This document shows positions 10,976 through 23,620 of a stretch of 64,000 nucleotides of DNA, one piece after another. The notes below the pieces were generated by a model. That model was given only the letters and a program-made list of their open reading frames with translations. It ran no database searches and was not told the DNA's origin. The position numbers were made by a program, and so were the translations under genes. Origin of the DNA: Paracoccaceae bacterium (GTDB lineage Bacteria > Pseudomonadota > Alphaproteobacteria > Rhodobacterales > Rhodobacteraceae); NCBI GenBank assembly GCA_024742455.1, contig JANSYL010000001.1, forward strand, positions 248,001 through 312,000, given 5' to 3'. How positions within the stretch are numbered: position 1 is the stretch's first letter; the number at the start of each line of letters is the position of its first letter.

Positions 10976-12481
10976 GTGACGACCGGCACCGGCCCCGGTG
11001 CCGCCCCACAGACTGATGTGACCAGAAACCCGGGCCCCGCGCCCGGGTTTTGTTCTGCCGCCAATCGCCGCTTCATCCTGATCGCGGCGATCCTCGCCTC
11101 ATCGCTCGGGTTCATCGACGGCACGATCATCGCCATCGCCCTGCCCGCGATGCGTGCCGATCTGGGCGCGGGGCTGGTGGCAGCGCAATGGATCAACAAT
11201 GGCTACCTTCTGCCCTTGTCGGCGCTGATCCTTCTGGGCGGCGCCCTGGGCGACCGGTTCGGCACCGCGCGCGCATTTTCAGCAGGGATCGCGGTTTTTG
11301 TCATCGCATCCATGTTCTGCGCCCTCGCCCCCACGACCGGGGTGCTGATCGCGGGCCGCGTGCTCAAAGGGGTCGGCGCGGCAGTCATGATCCCCGGCAG
11401 TCTCGCCCTGATCGCCAAGGCCTATCCGCCGACCGAAAGGGGGCGCGCCATCGGCACCTGGGCAGCCGCCTCGGCCCTGACCACGGCGCTCGGGCCGCTG
11501 TTGGGGGGCTTGGCGCTGGAATTCGGCGGGCCCGGCATCTGGCGCTGGCTGTTCGCGATCAACCTGCCCTTTGGCGTGGTGGCGCTGTGGCTGATCCGCA
11601 CCCGTGTCGCCCGCGACACGGCGCAGGCCGGCAAGGCGCTGGACCTGCCCGGCGCGGTTCTGGCCACGCTTGGGCTTGGGCTGATCGCCGGGGGCCTGAC
11701 GGCGGCGGCAGACGGGCCGGAATGGGCGATCGTTGCCGCCGGTCTGGTGACACTGGCCGTTTTCGTGGTCTGGGAAGGACGCACGGAACACCCGATGATG
11801 CCGCTGAGCCTGTTCACCACCCCCGCCTTTTCGGCCGCCAATCTCGCCACGGCGATGATTTATTTCGCACTGTCCACGATCCTGTTCTTCCTGCCGATGA
11901 CGATGATCGCGGGATGGGGCGAAAGCGAGATCTTCGCCTCGCTCGCCTTCGCGCCGCTGACCGTGTTCCTGACCCTTCTGTCGGCCAGGGCCGGGGCCTG
12001 GGCAGACCGGTATGGCGCGGGCCGGATGATCGGGGCGGGCGGGGCCATCGTGGCGGTGGCCTTTGCCAGCCTCGCGCTGCTGGCCGGTCTGCAGGATTTC
12101 TGGGTGTCGGTGCTGCCCGGCACGATGCTGATGGGGCTTGGGATGGCGCTTGTCGTCTCACCACTGTCGACAGCGATCATGGGGGCGGTCACCGATGACA
12201 CGGCAGGGGCGGCCTCGGGCATCAACAACGCGGTCAGCAGGGTCGCCGGCCTGATCGCGGTGGCATCGATGGGCTCGCTTGCGGGGGCGGCCTACCGGGC
12301 CGCCGGCGGCCCGGCCAGTTTCGGCGCCCTGTCCGGGGCGGCGGGCCATGCGGCGGCCAGCACCGCCGCCTTTGCGCAACTGGCCTGGATCACCGCCGGG
12401 CTGTGTGCGGCGGGCGCGCTGGTGGCATGGCGGTTCATCCCCCCGCCGGATCAGTCCAGCGGGTCGAGCGCCGCGCGGTAG
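10976..12481 (+). CDS. MFS exporter, DHA2 (EmrB/QacA-like) family
   Basis: A protein of up to 501 residues with about fourteen hydrophobic segments, as in DHA2 drug-proton antiporters. It shows FIDGTIIAIALPAM in TM1, the GGALGDRFGTARAF loop and RVLKGVGAAVMIPGSLAL in the TM4-5 region. The substrate is unknown. The start is uncertain: in-frame GTG codons occur at 10976 and 11017. Both precede a textbook terminator hairpin (11026-11050) that lies inside the predicted N-terminus. The 3' end overlaps the convergent DUF2189 gene by 31 bases. Confidence 0.85.
   Translation: MTTGTGPGAAPQTDVTRNPGPAPGFCSAANRRFILIAAILASSLGFIDGTIIAIALPAMRADLGAGLVAAQWINNGYLLPLSALILLGGALGDRFGTARAFSAGIAVFVIASMFCALAPTTGVLIAGRVLKGVGAAVMIPGSLALIAKAYPPTERGRAIGTWAAASALTTALGPLLGGLALEFGGPGIWRWLFAINLPFGVVALWLIRTRVARDTAQAGKALDLPGAVLATLGLGLIAGGLTAAADGPEWAIVAAGLVTLAVFVVWEGRTEHPMMPLSLFTTPAFSAANLATAMIYFALSTILFFLPMTMIAGWGESEIFASLAFAPLTVFLTLLSARAGAWADRYGAGRMIGAGGAIVAVAFASLALLAGLQDFWVSVLPGTMLMGLGMALVVSPLSTAIMGAVTDDTAGAASGINNAVSRVAGLIAVASMGSLAGAAYRAAGGPASFGALSGAAGHAAASTAAFAQLAWITAGLCAAGALVAWRFIPPPDQSSGSSAAR
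10984..11003 (+). promoter_or_regulatory. Perfect inverted repeat ahead of the terminator
   Basis: CGGCACCGG and its reverse complement CCGGTGCCG are separated by two bases. The repeat lies 22 bases before the strong terminator at 11026 and inside the first codons of the MFS reading frame. It could be a mere GC-rich coding accident or part of a leader fold that competes with the terminator. Confidence 0.35.
11026..11051 (+). terminator. Rho-independent terminator after bactofilin
   Basis: A perfect 10-bp stem (AAACCCGGGC at 11026-11035, GCCCGGGTTT at 11041-11050) encloses a 5-base loop and runs into TTTT. It ends the M23-bactofilin transcript. Because it sits within the first 26 codons of the next reading frame, it may also attenuate the MFS exporter gene. 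Confidence 0.75.
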
Positions 12482-13242
12482 ATATGCCAGGTCGCGTGGC
12501 CGAGCACCGGCAACACGATGAACAGGCCGAACAGATAGGGCAGCATGCCGAGGAAGGTTAGCCCGGCGATCACCGCCGCCCAGGCCCCCATGACCACCGG
12601 ATTGGCACGCACCACCGCAAACGACGTGAGCATCGCGGTGACGAAATCCAGTTCCTTGTCCAGCAGCAGCGGCAGCGACACGACCGTCAGGCAGAACAGG
12701 ATGAAGGCGAAGACCGCGCCGAAGCCGGTTCCGACCAGCAGCATCTTCAGACCCTCGGGTTCCAGCAGATAGGCATAGGACGAGGTGACGTTCATCAGCG
12801 CTGAGGGCCCCATGAACAGCGCGAACAGCATATGTGCGAAGAACGACCAGAACAGGAAATAGACGATGATCACCCAGGACATGTAGGGGATCTGGCGGTC
12901 GCGCTGGCGCCAGATCACCCCGAAGATGTCACGGCGTTCCCAGGCAGTCTGCCCCGTCTCCAGCCGCCGCGACACCTCGTAAAGCCCGACGGCAAGGAAC
13001 GGCCCGAGCAGCGGAAAGCCCACCGTCAGCGGAATCGCCCACCATTCCTGTTCGATGACATAGAGAAAGGCGTAAATCGCCCATCCGCCCATGAAATAGA
13101 CATTGGCAAAGAACAGCCCCATCATCGGCTTGCGCCGGAAATCCCGCCAGCCTGCGGCCAGCGCGCGGCCGATATCGGCCAGGCGCATGGTCTTGATGGC
13201 GGGCACCTTTGATGGTGCGGGCGGAACGCTTGCGTCTGTCAT
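12451..13242 (-). CDS. DUF2189 membrane protein
   Basis: A 263-residue integral membrane protein with about six hydrophobic segments. It carries the DUF2189 layout, including the early ALAAGWRDFRRKP motif, GPFLAVGLYEVSRRLE, and a C-terminal LPVLGHATWHIYRA. Its function is unknown. It lies 65 bases behind the enoyl-CoA hydratase gene on the same strand and overlaps the convergent MFS exporter gene at its end. Confidence 0.88.
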   Translation of the reverse strand: MTDASVPPAPSKVPAIKTMRLADIGRALAAGWRDFRRKPMMGLFFANVYFMGGWAIYAFLYVIEQEWWAIPLTVGFPLLGPFLAVGLYEVSRRLETGQTAWERRDIFGVIWRQRDRQIPYMSWVIIVYFLFWSFFAHMLFALFMGPSALMNVTSSYAYLLEPEGLKMLLVGTGFGAVFAFILFCLTVVSLPLLLDKELDFVTAMLTSFAVVRANPVVMGAWAAVIAGLTFLGMLPYLFGLFIVLPVLGHATWHIYRAALDPLD

Positions 13243-13307
13243 GCCGAAACCCTCCCGCGTCAGGTTAGCGGAGCGGCGGGCATCGCGTCAAAGGAGAGTT
13301 GCGCGCG

Positions 13308-14084
13308 TCAGCGCCCCTCATAGGCCGGGGCGCGTTTTTGCAGAAACGCCATCACGCCTTCCTTGAAATCGCGGGTGCGGCCGCATTCGCCCTGCAACTG
13401 GCCCTCGTACAGAAGCTGTTCATCGAAGGAATTGCCCAGGCTTGCCTGCATGGCCAGTTTCACGCGCTTGAACGCCTCGGTCGGGCCCGTGGCCAGATGC
13501 GCCGCGCGCCCGCGCCATGTGGCGTCGAAATCGGCATCGGGCACGGCCTCCCAGATCATGCCCCATTGGGCGGCCTGTTCGGCGCTGATCTTGTCGGCGA
13601 ACAGCGCCGCCCCCATGGCGCGGGCAAGCCCCACCTGGCGCGGCAGCACATAGGTGCCGCCCGCATCGGGAATGAGGCCGATCCGGGTGAAGGCCTGGAT
13701 GAAGCTGGCCGATTGCGCGGCGATCACCACATCGGCCACCAGCGCCAGGTTCGCCCCTGCCCCGGCGGCGGTGCCATTGACGGCGGCGATGACGGGCACC
13801 GGGCAATCGGTGATCGATTTCAGCATCGGAATGTATTCGTCGCGCAGGGTGCGTTCGAGGTTCAGATCGCCCACATTGGCGCGGTCCCCCAGGTCCTGCC
13901 CGGAACAGAAGGCGCGGCCTTCCCCGGTCAGCACCACGACCCGCGCCTCGGTCCCGGCGGTGCCGATCGCATGGGTGATCTCGGCCCGCATCTGGGTGTT
14001 GAGCGCGTTCATCACGTCGGGCCGGCGCATCGTGACGACGGCGATGCCGTCCTGGTCCTCGCGGGTGATGGTTTCGTACTGCAT
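13308..14084 (-). CDS. Enoyl-CoA hydratase/isomerase, PaaG-like
   Basis: A 258-residue crotonase-fold enzyme. The oxyanion-hole segments AFCSGQDLGD and NGTAAGAGANLALVADV are present. The later GLIPDAGGTYVLPRQVG carries an aspartate where typical hydratases have a catalytic glutamate, which matches PaaG (ring 1,2-epoxyphenylacetyl-CoA isomerase). No other phenylacetate genes are visible, so the true substrate may be another acyl-CoA. The start at 14084 is preceded by GGAGGG; open reading extends upstream but lacks homology. It is 71 bases behind ccmH on the same strand. Confidence 0.85.
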   Translation of the reverse strand: MQYETITREDQDGIAVVTMRRPDVMNALNTQMRAEITHAIGTAGTEARVVVLTGEGRAFCSGQDLGDRANVGDLNLERTLRDEYIPMLKSITDCPVPVIAAVNGTAAGAGANLALVADVVIAAQSASFIQAFTRIGLIPDAGGTYVLPRQVGLARAMGAALFADKISAEQAAQWGMIWEAVPDADFDATWRGRAAHLATGPTEAFKRVKLAMQASLGNSFDEQLLYEGQLQGECGRTRDFKEGVMAFLQKRAPAYEGR

Positions 14085-14155
14085 GGGCCCTCCGTCCTGC
14101 CGTTCCCGGCGGACCATAGGCAAACCGATCGGTTCGGAAAAGCCGAAACGCCGCG

Positions 14156-14644
14156 TCAGTCGCGCAGGATGTCGTCGAGCCGGGCCTGTTCCTCGGGCGT
14201 CAGCGCCGTCTCTGTCGGGGCGGGGCTGGCGGCGCGGCGGCGGATGAAGGCCAGGGCGAGCCCGCCCCCGATCAACAGCATCACGACCGGCGCCAGCCAA
14301 AGCACGATATTGGCGCCCGTCGCGGTCGGGCGCAGAAGAACGAATTCGCCGTAACGGTCGGTGACGAAGGCGATCACCTCGTCATCGGTGTCACCGGCCA
14401 CCAGCCGTTCGCGCACCAGAAGCCGCAGGTCACGGGCCAGTTCGGCGCTTGATTCGTCGATGGATTCATTGCGGCAGACAATGCATCGCAACCCGGCCGA
14501 GATATCGCGCGCCCGGTCCTCGAGCACCGGATCATCCAGCACCTCGTCGGGTTGCACGGCGACAGCGGGGGAGGCCAGCAGCACGAGACCGGCGAGGATG
14601 CAGGCGGCGCCCCTGCGGCGCAGCATGTCCCGGACAGCGATCAT
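14156..14644 (-). CDS. ccmH: Cytochrome c maturation protein CcmH
   Basis: A 162-residue membrane-anchored thioredoxin-like protein that handles apocytochrome c cysteines for haem attachment. An N-terminal signal segment (about residues 10-28) is followed by the redox motif RCIVCRNESI. A C-terminal membrane helix (NIVLWLAPVVMLLIGGGLAL) and a short cytoplasmic tail complete it. The start overlaps the ccmF stop by four bases (ATGA), which fixes it at 14644. Length fits the short CcmH/CycL form. Confidence 0.95.
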   Translation of the reverse strand: MIAVRDMLRRRGAACILAGLVLLASPAVAVQPDEVLDDPVLEDRARDISAGLRCIVCRNESIDESSAELARDLRLLVRERLVAGDTDDEVIAFVTDRYGEFVLLRPTATGANIVLWLAPVVMLLIGGGLALAFIRRRAASPAPTETALTPEEQARLDDILRD

Positions 14645-16623
14645 TCCGCCGGCACGCCTTTCGGCGTGGCCGGCGCCCTGGCGGCCCCTGCGGCGACGCG
14701 GTAACGCCTGTCGCTCAGGCTGAGCAGCCCGCCAAGCGCCATGATGATCGTGCCCCCCCAGATCCAGTTGGCGAAGGGTTTGATCCAGGTCCGCACCGCC
14801 CATCCGCCGCCGGTCTGCGGGTCGCCCAGCGTGACATAGACATCGCGGGTGAACCCGCTGTCGATCCCGGCTTCGGTCGTGGGCATGCCCGCCACCGGGT
14901 AGAACCGGCGTTCGGGCGTCAGCATCTCGATCAGCTGCCCGTCGCGGCGCAAGGCGATCGTCGCCGTTGTGCTGATGTAATTTGGACCCTGAACGTTTTC
15001 GTCGACGCGGATCAGTTCGACCTCATAGGCGCCGACCTGATACGGCTGCCCCTGCTGGGCGACGCGGATATCCTCGACCTCGTAACCGGTCAGGGCGACC
15101 ACCCCGAACATGGTCAGGCCAAGCCCTGCATGGGCCACCGCCTTGCCCCAGTCGGCGCGCGGCAGGCGGAACAGACGGCCGACCCGGTGCCCCACAGAAT
15201 TGCGCCCGGTGCGCGACCACAGGTCGGTCGCAGCGCCCGCCACCAGCCAGACCGACAGCGCGATGCCGATGGGCGCGATGACGGATGCCTCGTTGTAGAT
15301 CGCCCATGCCAGGAGGCCGAGCGCCAGCGCCAGCACGAAGGCCGGCACCAGAGGCCGCAGCGCCCGGCCGATACGCGCGCGTTTCCACGGCAGCATCGCG
15401 GCGATCGGCAGGACGGCGGACAGCGCAAAGACGAAGGGGGTGAAGGCCAGGTCGAAGAAGGGCGGCCCGACGCTGAGCGTGCGGTCGAAAAACATCTCGG
15501 CGATCAGGGGCCAGATCGTTCCGATGAAGACCACGAAGGTCGACACCGCCAGAAGCAGGTTGTTGACGACCAGCCCGCTTTCGCGGCTGACCGTGCTGAA
15601 CACGCCCTTGGCTTCCAGCGCCCCGGCACGCAGCGCAAAAAGGGTCAGCGCCCCCCCCATGAAGATCACGATGATAGCAAGGATGTAGACACCGCGTTCG
15701 GGGTCATTGGCGAAGGCATGGACGGATGTCAGCACGCCCGAGCGCACGATGAAGGTGCCGATCAGTGAAAACCCGAAGGCAAGGATGGCCAGAAGGATCG
15801 TCCAGCTTTTCAGCGCCTCGCGCTTTTCGACCACGATGGCCGAATGCAGCAGCGCGGCGGCGATCAGCCAGGGCATGAAACTGGCGTTTTCCACCGGGTC
15901 CCAGAACCAGAACCCGCCCCACCCAAGCTCGTAATAGGCCCACCACGACCCAAGCCCGATGCCCACGGTCAGAAACACCCAGGCCGCCAGCGTCCAGGGC
16001 CTGACCCACCGGCCCCAGGCGGCATCGACGCGCCCTTCGATCAGGGCGGCGACGGCGAAGGAAAACGCCATGCTGAGCCCGACATAGCCAAGGTAGAGAA
16101 ACGGCGGGTGGAAGGCGAGGCCGGGATCCTGCAGGAGCGGGTTCAGGTCCTGCCCGTCGAAGGGCGGCACGGCAAGCCGCAGGAACGGGTTCGAGGTGAA
16201 GAGCATGAAGGCGAAAAACGCCACAGCGACCGAAGCCTGCACCGCCAGCACCCGCGCCTTGAGCCGGGGCGGCAGGTTGCCGCCGAACCACGCGGCCATT
16301 GCACCGAACAAGGTCAGGATCAGCACCCACAGCAGAAGCGACCCCTCATGGTTTCCCCAGACGCCGGAGATCTTGTAGATCATCGGCTTCAGCGTGTGGG
16401 AATTGGCCACCACGAGGCTGAGCGAGAAATCCGAGGTCACGAATGCGTAGGTCAGCGCGGCGAAGGCGAAAGCCGTCAGCAGGAATTGCGTGGTGGCGGC
16501 AGGTTCGGCGACCGCCATCCAGGCGACATTGCCCCGATGCGCGCCGATCATCGGCACGATCATCTGGAATACTGCCACCATCATGGCAAGGATGGCGGCG
16601 AAATGGCCAAGCTCAATGATCAT
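14641..16623 (-). CDS. ccmF: Haem lyase subunit CcmF
   Basis: A 660-residue integral membrane protein with about fourteen segments. The tryptophan-rich haem-handling motif WGGFWFWDPVENASFMPW (WWD domain) is intact, and conserved histidines occur in GVWGNHEGS and LAFHPPFLYLGY. It joins haem to apocytochrome c with CcmH in the periplasm. ccmE and the ccmABCDG genes are not in the window. The gene heads the ccmF-ccmH-paaG-like-DUF2189 run. Confidence 0.97.
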   Translation of the reverse strand: MIIELGHFAAILAMMVAVFQMIVPMIGAHRGNVAWMAVAEPAATTQFLLTAFAFAALTYAFVTSDFSLSLVVANSHTLKPMIYKISGVWGNHEGSLLLWVLILTLFGAMAAWFGGNLPPRLKARVLAVQASVAVAFFAFMLFTSNPFLRLAVPPFDGQDLNPLLQDPGLAFHPPFLYLGYVGLSMAFSFAVAALIEGRVDAAWGRWVRPWTLAAWVFLTVGIGLGSWWAYYELGWGGFWFWDPVENASFMPWLIAAALLHSAIVVEKREALKSWTILLAILAFGFSLIGTFIVRSGVLTSVHAFANDPERGVYILAIIVIFMGGALTLFALRAGALEAKGVFSTVSRESGLVVNNLLLAVSTFVVFIGTIWPLIAEMFFDRTLSVGPPFFDLAFTPFVFALSAVLPIAAMLPWKRARIGRALRPLVPAFVLALALGLLAWAIYNEASVIAPIGIALSVWLVAGAATDLWSRTGRNSVGHRVGRLFRLPRADWGKAVAHAGLGLTMFGVVALTGYEVEDIRVAQQGQPYQVGAYEVELIRVDENVQGPNYISTTATIALRRDGQLIEMLTPERRFYPVAGMPTTEAGIDSGFTRDVYVTLGDPQTGGGWAVRTWIKPFANWIWGGTIIMALGGLLSLSDRRYRVAAGAARAPATPKGVPAE

Positions 16624-16703
16624 GATTTAGTTTTAGGTGGTGCGGCCCGGAACGCCAATAGGATGCGACCCCGCAACGCAGCCGATGCCACCGGGTGGAC
16701 CCG

Positions 16704-17066
16704 CTATGTCACGGGCTGCATCAGCTCGACCTCGTCGCCGTCGCGGATCCCGGTGAAAAAGCAGTTTCGCCGCCCGGTATGGCAGGCCGGGCCGGTCTGC
16801 TTGACGAGCACCAGGATACAGTCCCGGTCGCAATCGACGCGCAGATCGACCAGTTCCTGCACATGGCCCGAGGTCTCACCCTTGACCCAGAACGCCTGCC
16901 GCGAGCGCGACCAATAGGTCACGCGGCCCGTTTGCAGCGTGCGCGCCACGGCCTCGGCATTCATCCAGGCCATCATCAGGACCTCGCCCGTGTCGTGATC
17001 CTGCGCGATGGCGGGGATCAGGCCCTGGTCGTTGAAGGTCAGGCTGTCGGGGGTGAACGTGGTCAT
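16704..17066 (-). CDS. hisI: Phosphoribosyl-AMP cyclohydrolase
   Basis: A 120-residue cytosolic enzyme that opens the purine ring of phosphoribosyl-AMP, the third step of histidine synthesis. MMAWMNAEA, YWSRSRQAFWVKGE and the metal-binding DCDRDC...CHTGRRNCFF cluster are all present. It is the stand-alone form without a HisE domain. The gene is divergent from the Fe-S scaffold gene at 17136, and no other his genes are next to it. Confidence 0.96.
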   Translation of the reverse strand: MTTFTPDSLTFNDQGLIPAIAQDHDTGEVLMMAWMNAEAVARTLQTGRVTYWSRSRQAFWVKGETSGHVQELVDLRVDCDRDCILVLVKQTGPACHTGRRNCFFTGIRDGDEVELMQPVT

Positions 17067-17135
17067 CGGCGGGCTCTTTGCATCGGGCGGCTTCGGGGCT
17101 ACCTGTTAGAAGGTCCGTCACGGGAAGGCAAAGCG

Positions 17136-17588
17136 ATGTCCAGCGACAGCGATCTGATCAAGCTCTATTCGCAGCGCATTCTGGCGCTGGCGGCGGATAT
17201 CCCGCATGCCTCCCGGCTTGCCGACCCGCAGGTCAGCGTGCGCAAACGTGCGCCCGTCTGCGGCTCGACCGTGACCGTGGACCTGGATGTGAAGGACGGG
17301 GTGATCACCCGTTTCGGGCAGGACGTGAAAGCCTGCGCCCTGGGCCAGGCTTCGGCCGCGCTGATGGGGGCGTCGATCCTAGGCCGCAGCCGGGCCGAGG
17401 TCGAAGCCGCGCGCGACGCCTTGGCCGAGATGCTGAAATCCGGCGGGCCGGGGCCCGGCGCGCCGTTTTTCGGCTACGAGGTGCTGAAACCGGCGCGCGA
17501 CTACCGCAACCGCCATGCCTCGATCATGCTGTCGCTCGAGGCGGCCGCCGAAGCCATGGAAAAGGCCGAACGCGCCGCCTGCGCCTGA
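17136..17588 (+). CDS. Iron-sulfur cluster assembly scaffold, IscU/SufU-like
   Basis: A 150-residue protein of the NifU N-terminal/SufU superfamily. Cysteines in APVCGSTV and VKACALGQAS match the first two cluster or zinc ligands. The third ligand region reads YRNRHASIMLSLEAA without a cysteine, so it is a divergent member. It may accept or transfer clusters, but no isc or suf gene is adjacent. The start at 17136 is chosen because the homologous region begins there and AAGGCAAAG lies upstream. Confidence 0.8.
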   Translation: MSSDSDLIKLYSQRILALAADIPHASRLADPQVSVRKRAPVCGSTVTVDLDVKDGVITRFGQDVKACALGQASAALMGASILGRSRAEVEAARDALAEMLKSGGPGPGAPFFGYEVLKPARDYRNRHASIMLSLEAAAEAMEKAERAACA

Positions 17589-17596
17589 CCGCCTGC

Positions 17597-17636
17597 AAAA
17601 AAAAAACCGCCGCTCACCCGGATGGGGTGGCGGCGG
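17597..17636 (-). terminator. Strong Rho-independent terminator (minus strand)
   Basis: On the minus strand a 12-bp GC-rich stem with one bulge (17607-17619 with 25-36 of the same block) is followed by ten consecutive T (the A-run at 17597-17606 on the plus strand). It lies 132 bases behind the stop of the small membrane protein gene at 17768 and most simply ends that transcript. It can also block readthrough into the Fe-S scaffold gene. Confidence 0.8.
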
Positions 17637-17767
17637 AAGTGTGCGTGTCCATCGGCAGGGCGGGCGCCGGTCGGGGCAGACGAGGCGCCAGAGGCAGTGA
17701 GACAGGCGGGTTTGAAACCAACCCCGCCATGGCCCGTGCCGGACCGCAGGCAGAAAGCGAAAAACCG

Positions 17768-17887
17768 TCAGATCAGACCGGGCAGATGCAACAGGCCCAG
17801 GGTGAATACCGCCAGCGCGACGACACCCAACGCGTCGTAGAACAGCGTGCTGCGCGAGCGGGAGATGATGTCGGCGATGCGGGTCAT
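17768..17887 (-). CDS. 39-residue membrane protein behind an SOS box
   Basis: The frame reads MTRIADIISRSRSTLFYDAL followed by a hydrophobic segment to the end (about residues 18-39, LGVVALAVFTLGLLHLPGLI). The N-terminal half is basic and amphipathic, so a single-pass inner-membrane protein is likely. GGAG lies 10 bases before the ATG. A LexA-type site sits 61 bases upstream and a strong terminator lies downstream, so it looks like its own transcription unit between recG and the Fe-S gene. No family is recognised. Small SOS-induced membrane proteins that stop division (SidA in Caulobacter) are a functional precedent, not a proven homologue. Confidence 0.7.
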   Translation of the reverse strand: MTRIADIISRSRSTLFYDALGVVALAVFTLGLLHLPGLI

Positions 17888-17948
17888 GGAAACTGCTCCG
17901 TGATCTTGGTGTTGACCCTTTGTTCTCACTTTTCCTGGCCCAATGCAA

Positions 17949-17963
17949 GAACATTTTTAGAAC
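17949..17963 (-). promoter_or_regulatory. LexA (SOS) box, GTTC-N7-GTTC
   Basis: On the minus strand the sequence is GTTCTAAAAATGTTC, an exact match to the direct-repeat LexA box of alphaproteobacteria. A further GTTC lies 6 bases upstream (17970-17973). The site is 61 bases before the ATG of the 39-residue protein and within the gap behind recG. No strong sigma-70 hexamers are evident around it. Confidence 0.7.
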
Positions 17964-17989
17964 AAAGCGGAACAAAAGGGGCTTGACGG

Positions 17990-22337
<4,348 letters not shown>

Positions 22338-22388
22338 TCACCCCGTATGAGGGTGATAGGATCGGAACGGGGGCAGGTCCAGCCGCGA

Positions 22389-23099
22389 TCAGGCCGATGC
22401 GGCGATCCCGGCCACGGCTTCGCCGGCCGGGTCGCGCAGCACATATCCACGCCCCCAGACCGTTTCGATATAGGTGTCGCCGCCGGTGGCCTCGGACAGT
22501 TTCTTGCGCAGTTTGCAGATGAAGACATCGATGATCTTGAGCTCGGGCTCATCCATGCCGCCATAAAGATGGTTCAGAAACATCTCCTTGGTCAGGGTCG
22601 TGCCCTTGCGCAGGCTCAGAAGCTCCAGCATCTGGTATTCCTTGCCGGTCAGATGCACAGTCTGCCCGCCGACATCGACGGTCTTGGCATCGAGATTGAC
22701 CGAGATCTTGCCGGTATTGATGACCGATTGCGCGTGGCCCTGCGACCGGCGGATGATGGCGTGGATGCGCGCCACCAGTTCCTCGCGGTGGAACGGTTTG
22801 GTCAGGTAATCATCGGCGCCGAAGCCGAACCCCTTGAGCTTGTTTTCCGGGTCGGCAAGCCCCGACAGGATCAGGATCGGCGTCGTCACCCGGGCCATGC
22901 GCAGCTGGCGCAGAACCTCGTGCCCGGTCATGTCGGGCAGGTTCAGGTCCAGAAGGATGATGTCATAATCATAGAGCTTGGCCAGGTCGATGCCTTCCTC
23001 GCCGAGGTCGGTCGTGTAGACATTGAGATTGGCGTGGCGCAGCATCATTTCGATGCTCTTGGCCGTCGTTGGGTCATCTTCGACAAGCAGAACGCGCAT
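22389..23099 (-). CDS. ctrA: Cell-cycle response regulator CtrA
   Basis: A 236-residue OmpR-type regulator. The receiver domain (1-115) has acidic residues E8-D9 and phospho-acceptor D51 in [11 protein letters not shown]. The winged helix (about 125-230) contains [15 protein letters not shown] and TVWGRGYVL. CtrA is phosphorylated through CckA-ChpT. In Rhodobacterales it mainly drives motility and gene-transfer-agent genes rather than being essential. The C-terminus ends in small residues (IAASA), like tails read by ClpXP. The upstream gap has a CtrA-like site and a GANTC methylation site, and sciP lies just beyond it. Confidence 0.96.
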   Translation of the reverse strand: MRVLLVEDDPTTAKSIEMMLRHANLNVYTTDLGEEGIDLAKLYDYDIILLDLNLPDMTGHEVLRQLRMARVTTPILILSGLADPENKLKGFGFGADDYLTKPFHREELVARIHAIIRRSQGHAQSVINTGKISVNLDAKTVDVGGQTVHLTGKEYQMLELLSLRKGTTLTKEMFLNHLYGGMDEPELKIIDVFICKLRKKLSEATGGDTYIETVWGRGYVLRDPAGEAVAGIAASA

Positions 23100-23110
23100 C
23101 TCACTACTCC

Positions 23111-23115
23111 GAATC
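23111..23115. promoter_or_regulatory. GANTC (CcrM) methylation site ahead of ctrA
   Basis: GAATC at 23111-23115 lies 12 bases upstream of the ctrA start codon. In Caulobacter a GANTC in the ctrA promoter links transcription to passage of the replication fork. Whether it acts here is inference. Confidence 0.4.
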
Positions 23116-23150
23116 TCGCAATGGTCGAGAACCAGATTTTGCCAAAATGG

Positions 23151-23165
23151 TTAATTAGCGGTTAC
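23151..23165. promoter_or_regulatory. Near-consensus CtrA box upstream of ctrA
   Basis: TTAA-N7-TTAC at 23151-23165 differs by one base from the CtrA consensus TTAA-N7-TTAA. It lies 52-66 bases upstream of the ctrA start, where autoregulation would be expected. Confidence 0.5.
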
Positions 23166-23208
23166 CAGCCTAGCCGAGCGACCGCGCGATCTGCAAAACA
23201 AGACTGTC

Positions 23209-23484
23209 TCAGTCGCGGAACCGCTGCAAGGCGGTGGCCTTGAGCGCGGCCTCACCATGTCGGGCGACGGCCCGGCACCATCCGTCAAGTTCTTCCTCCG
23301 ACAGGCCATAGATCGCCTGCGCCTCGGCAGCGGTCAGAAGCCCGCATTCGACGGAGCGCACCACGGCGGCCTTGCGGCTGGCCACCCATCGGTGCGTGTC
23401 GGGCGCGGGCAGGTCCGCGCGCGTCATCCGCGTGCCATCGGGCAAGGTGACCGAGACCGGGCCGGGGACGCGTCTGATATACAT
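23209..23484 (-). CDS. sciP: CtrA inhibitor SciP (DUF1153 family)
   Basis: A 91-residue DUF1153 protein. Conserved features are LPDGTRMTRADLPAPDTHRW, the helix SRKAAVVRSVECGLLTAAEA and a C-terminal GEAALKATALQRFR. In Caulobacter the DUF1153 protein SciP binds CtrA and blocks activation of its targets. Adjacency to ctrA, 109 bases upstream on the same strand, supports the same role. The start at 23484 gives the family length; open reading further upstream lacks homology. Confidence 0.88.
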   Translation of the reverse strand: MYIRRVPGPVSVTLPDGTRMTRADLPAPDTHRWVASRKAAVVRSVECGLLTAAEAQAIYGLSEEELDGWCRAVARHGEAALKATALQRFRD

Positions 23485-23620
23485 GGGCGCGGTCGCCTCC
23501 GTTGAACGACGGCGCCCTTGATGACGCAAAACCCCTTAAGCGACGGTAACCGGGGCGCTTGTGGATGGCCGCGATTTTCCTATATGTCGCCCGAAATCCC
23601 CTGCACGGCGACGGATAGAT

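Noticed and set aside
13299-14354. 351-codon plus-strand frame opposite the PaaG-like gene
   Set aside because: No recognisable motif, and it spans the intergenic region and the ccmH end; the minus-strand genes are well supported.
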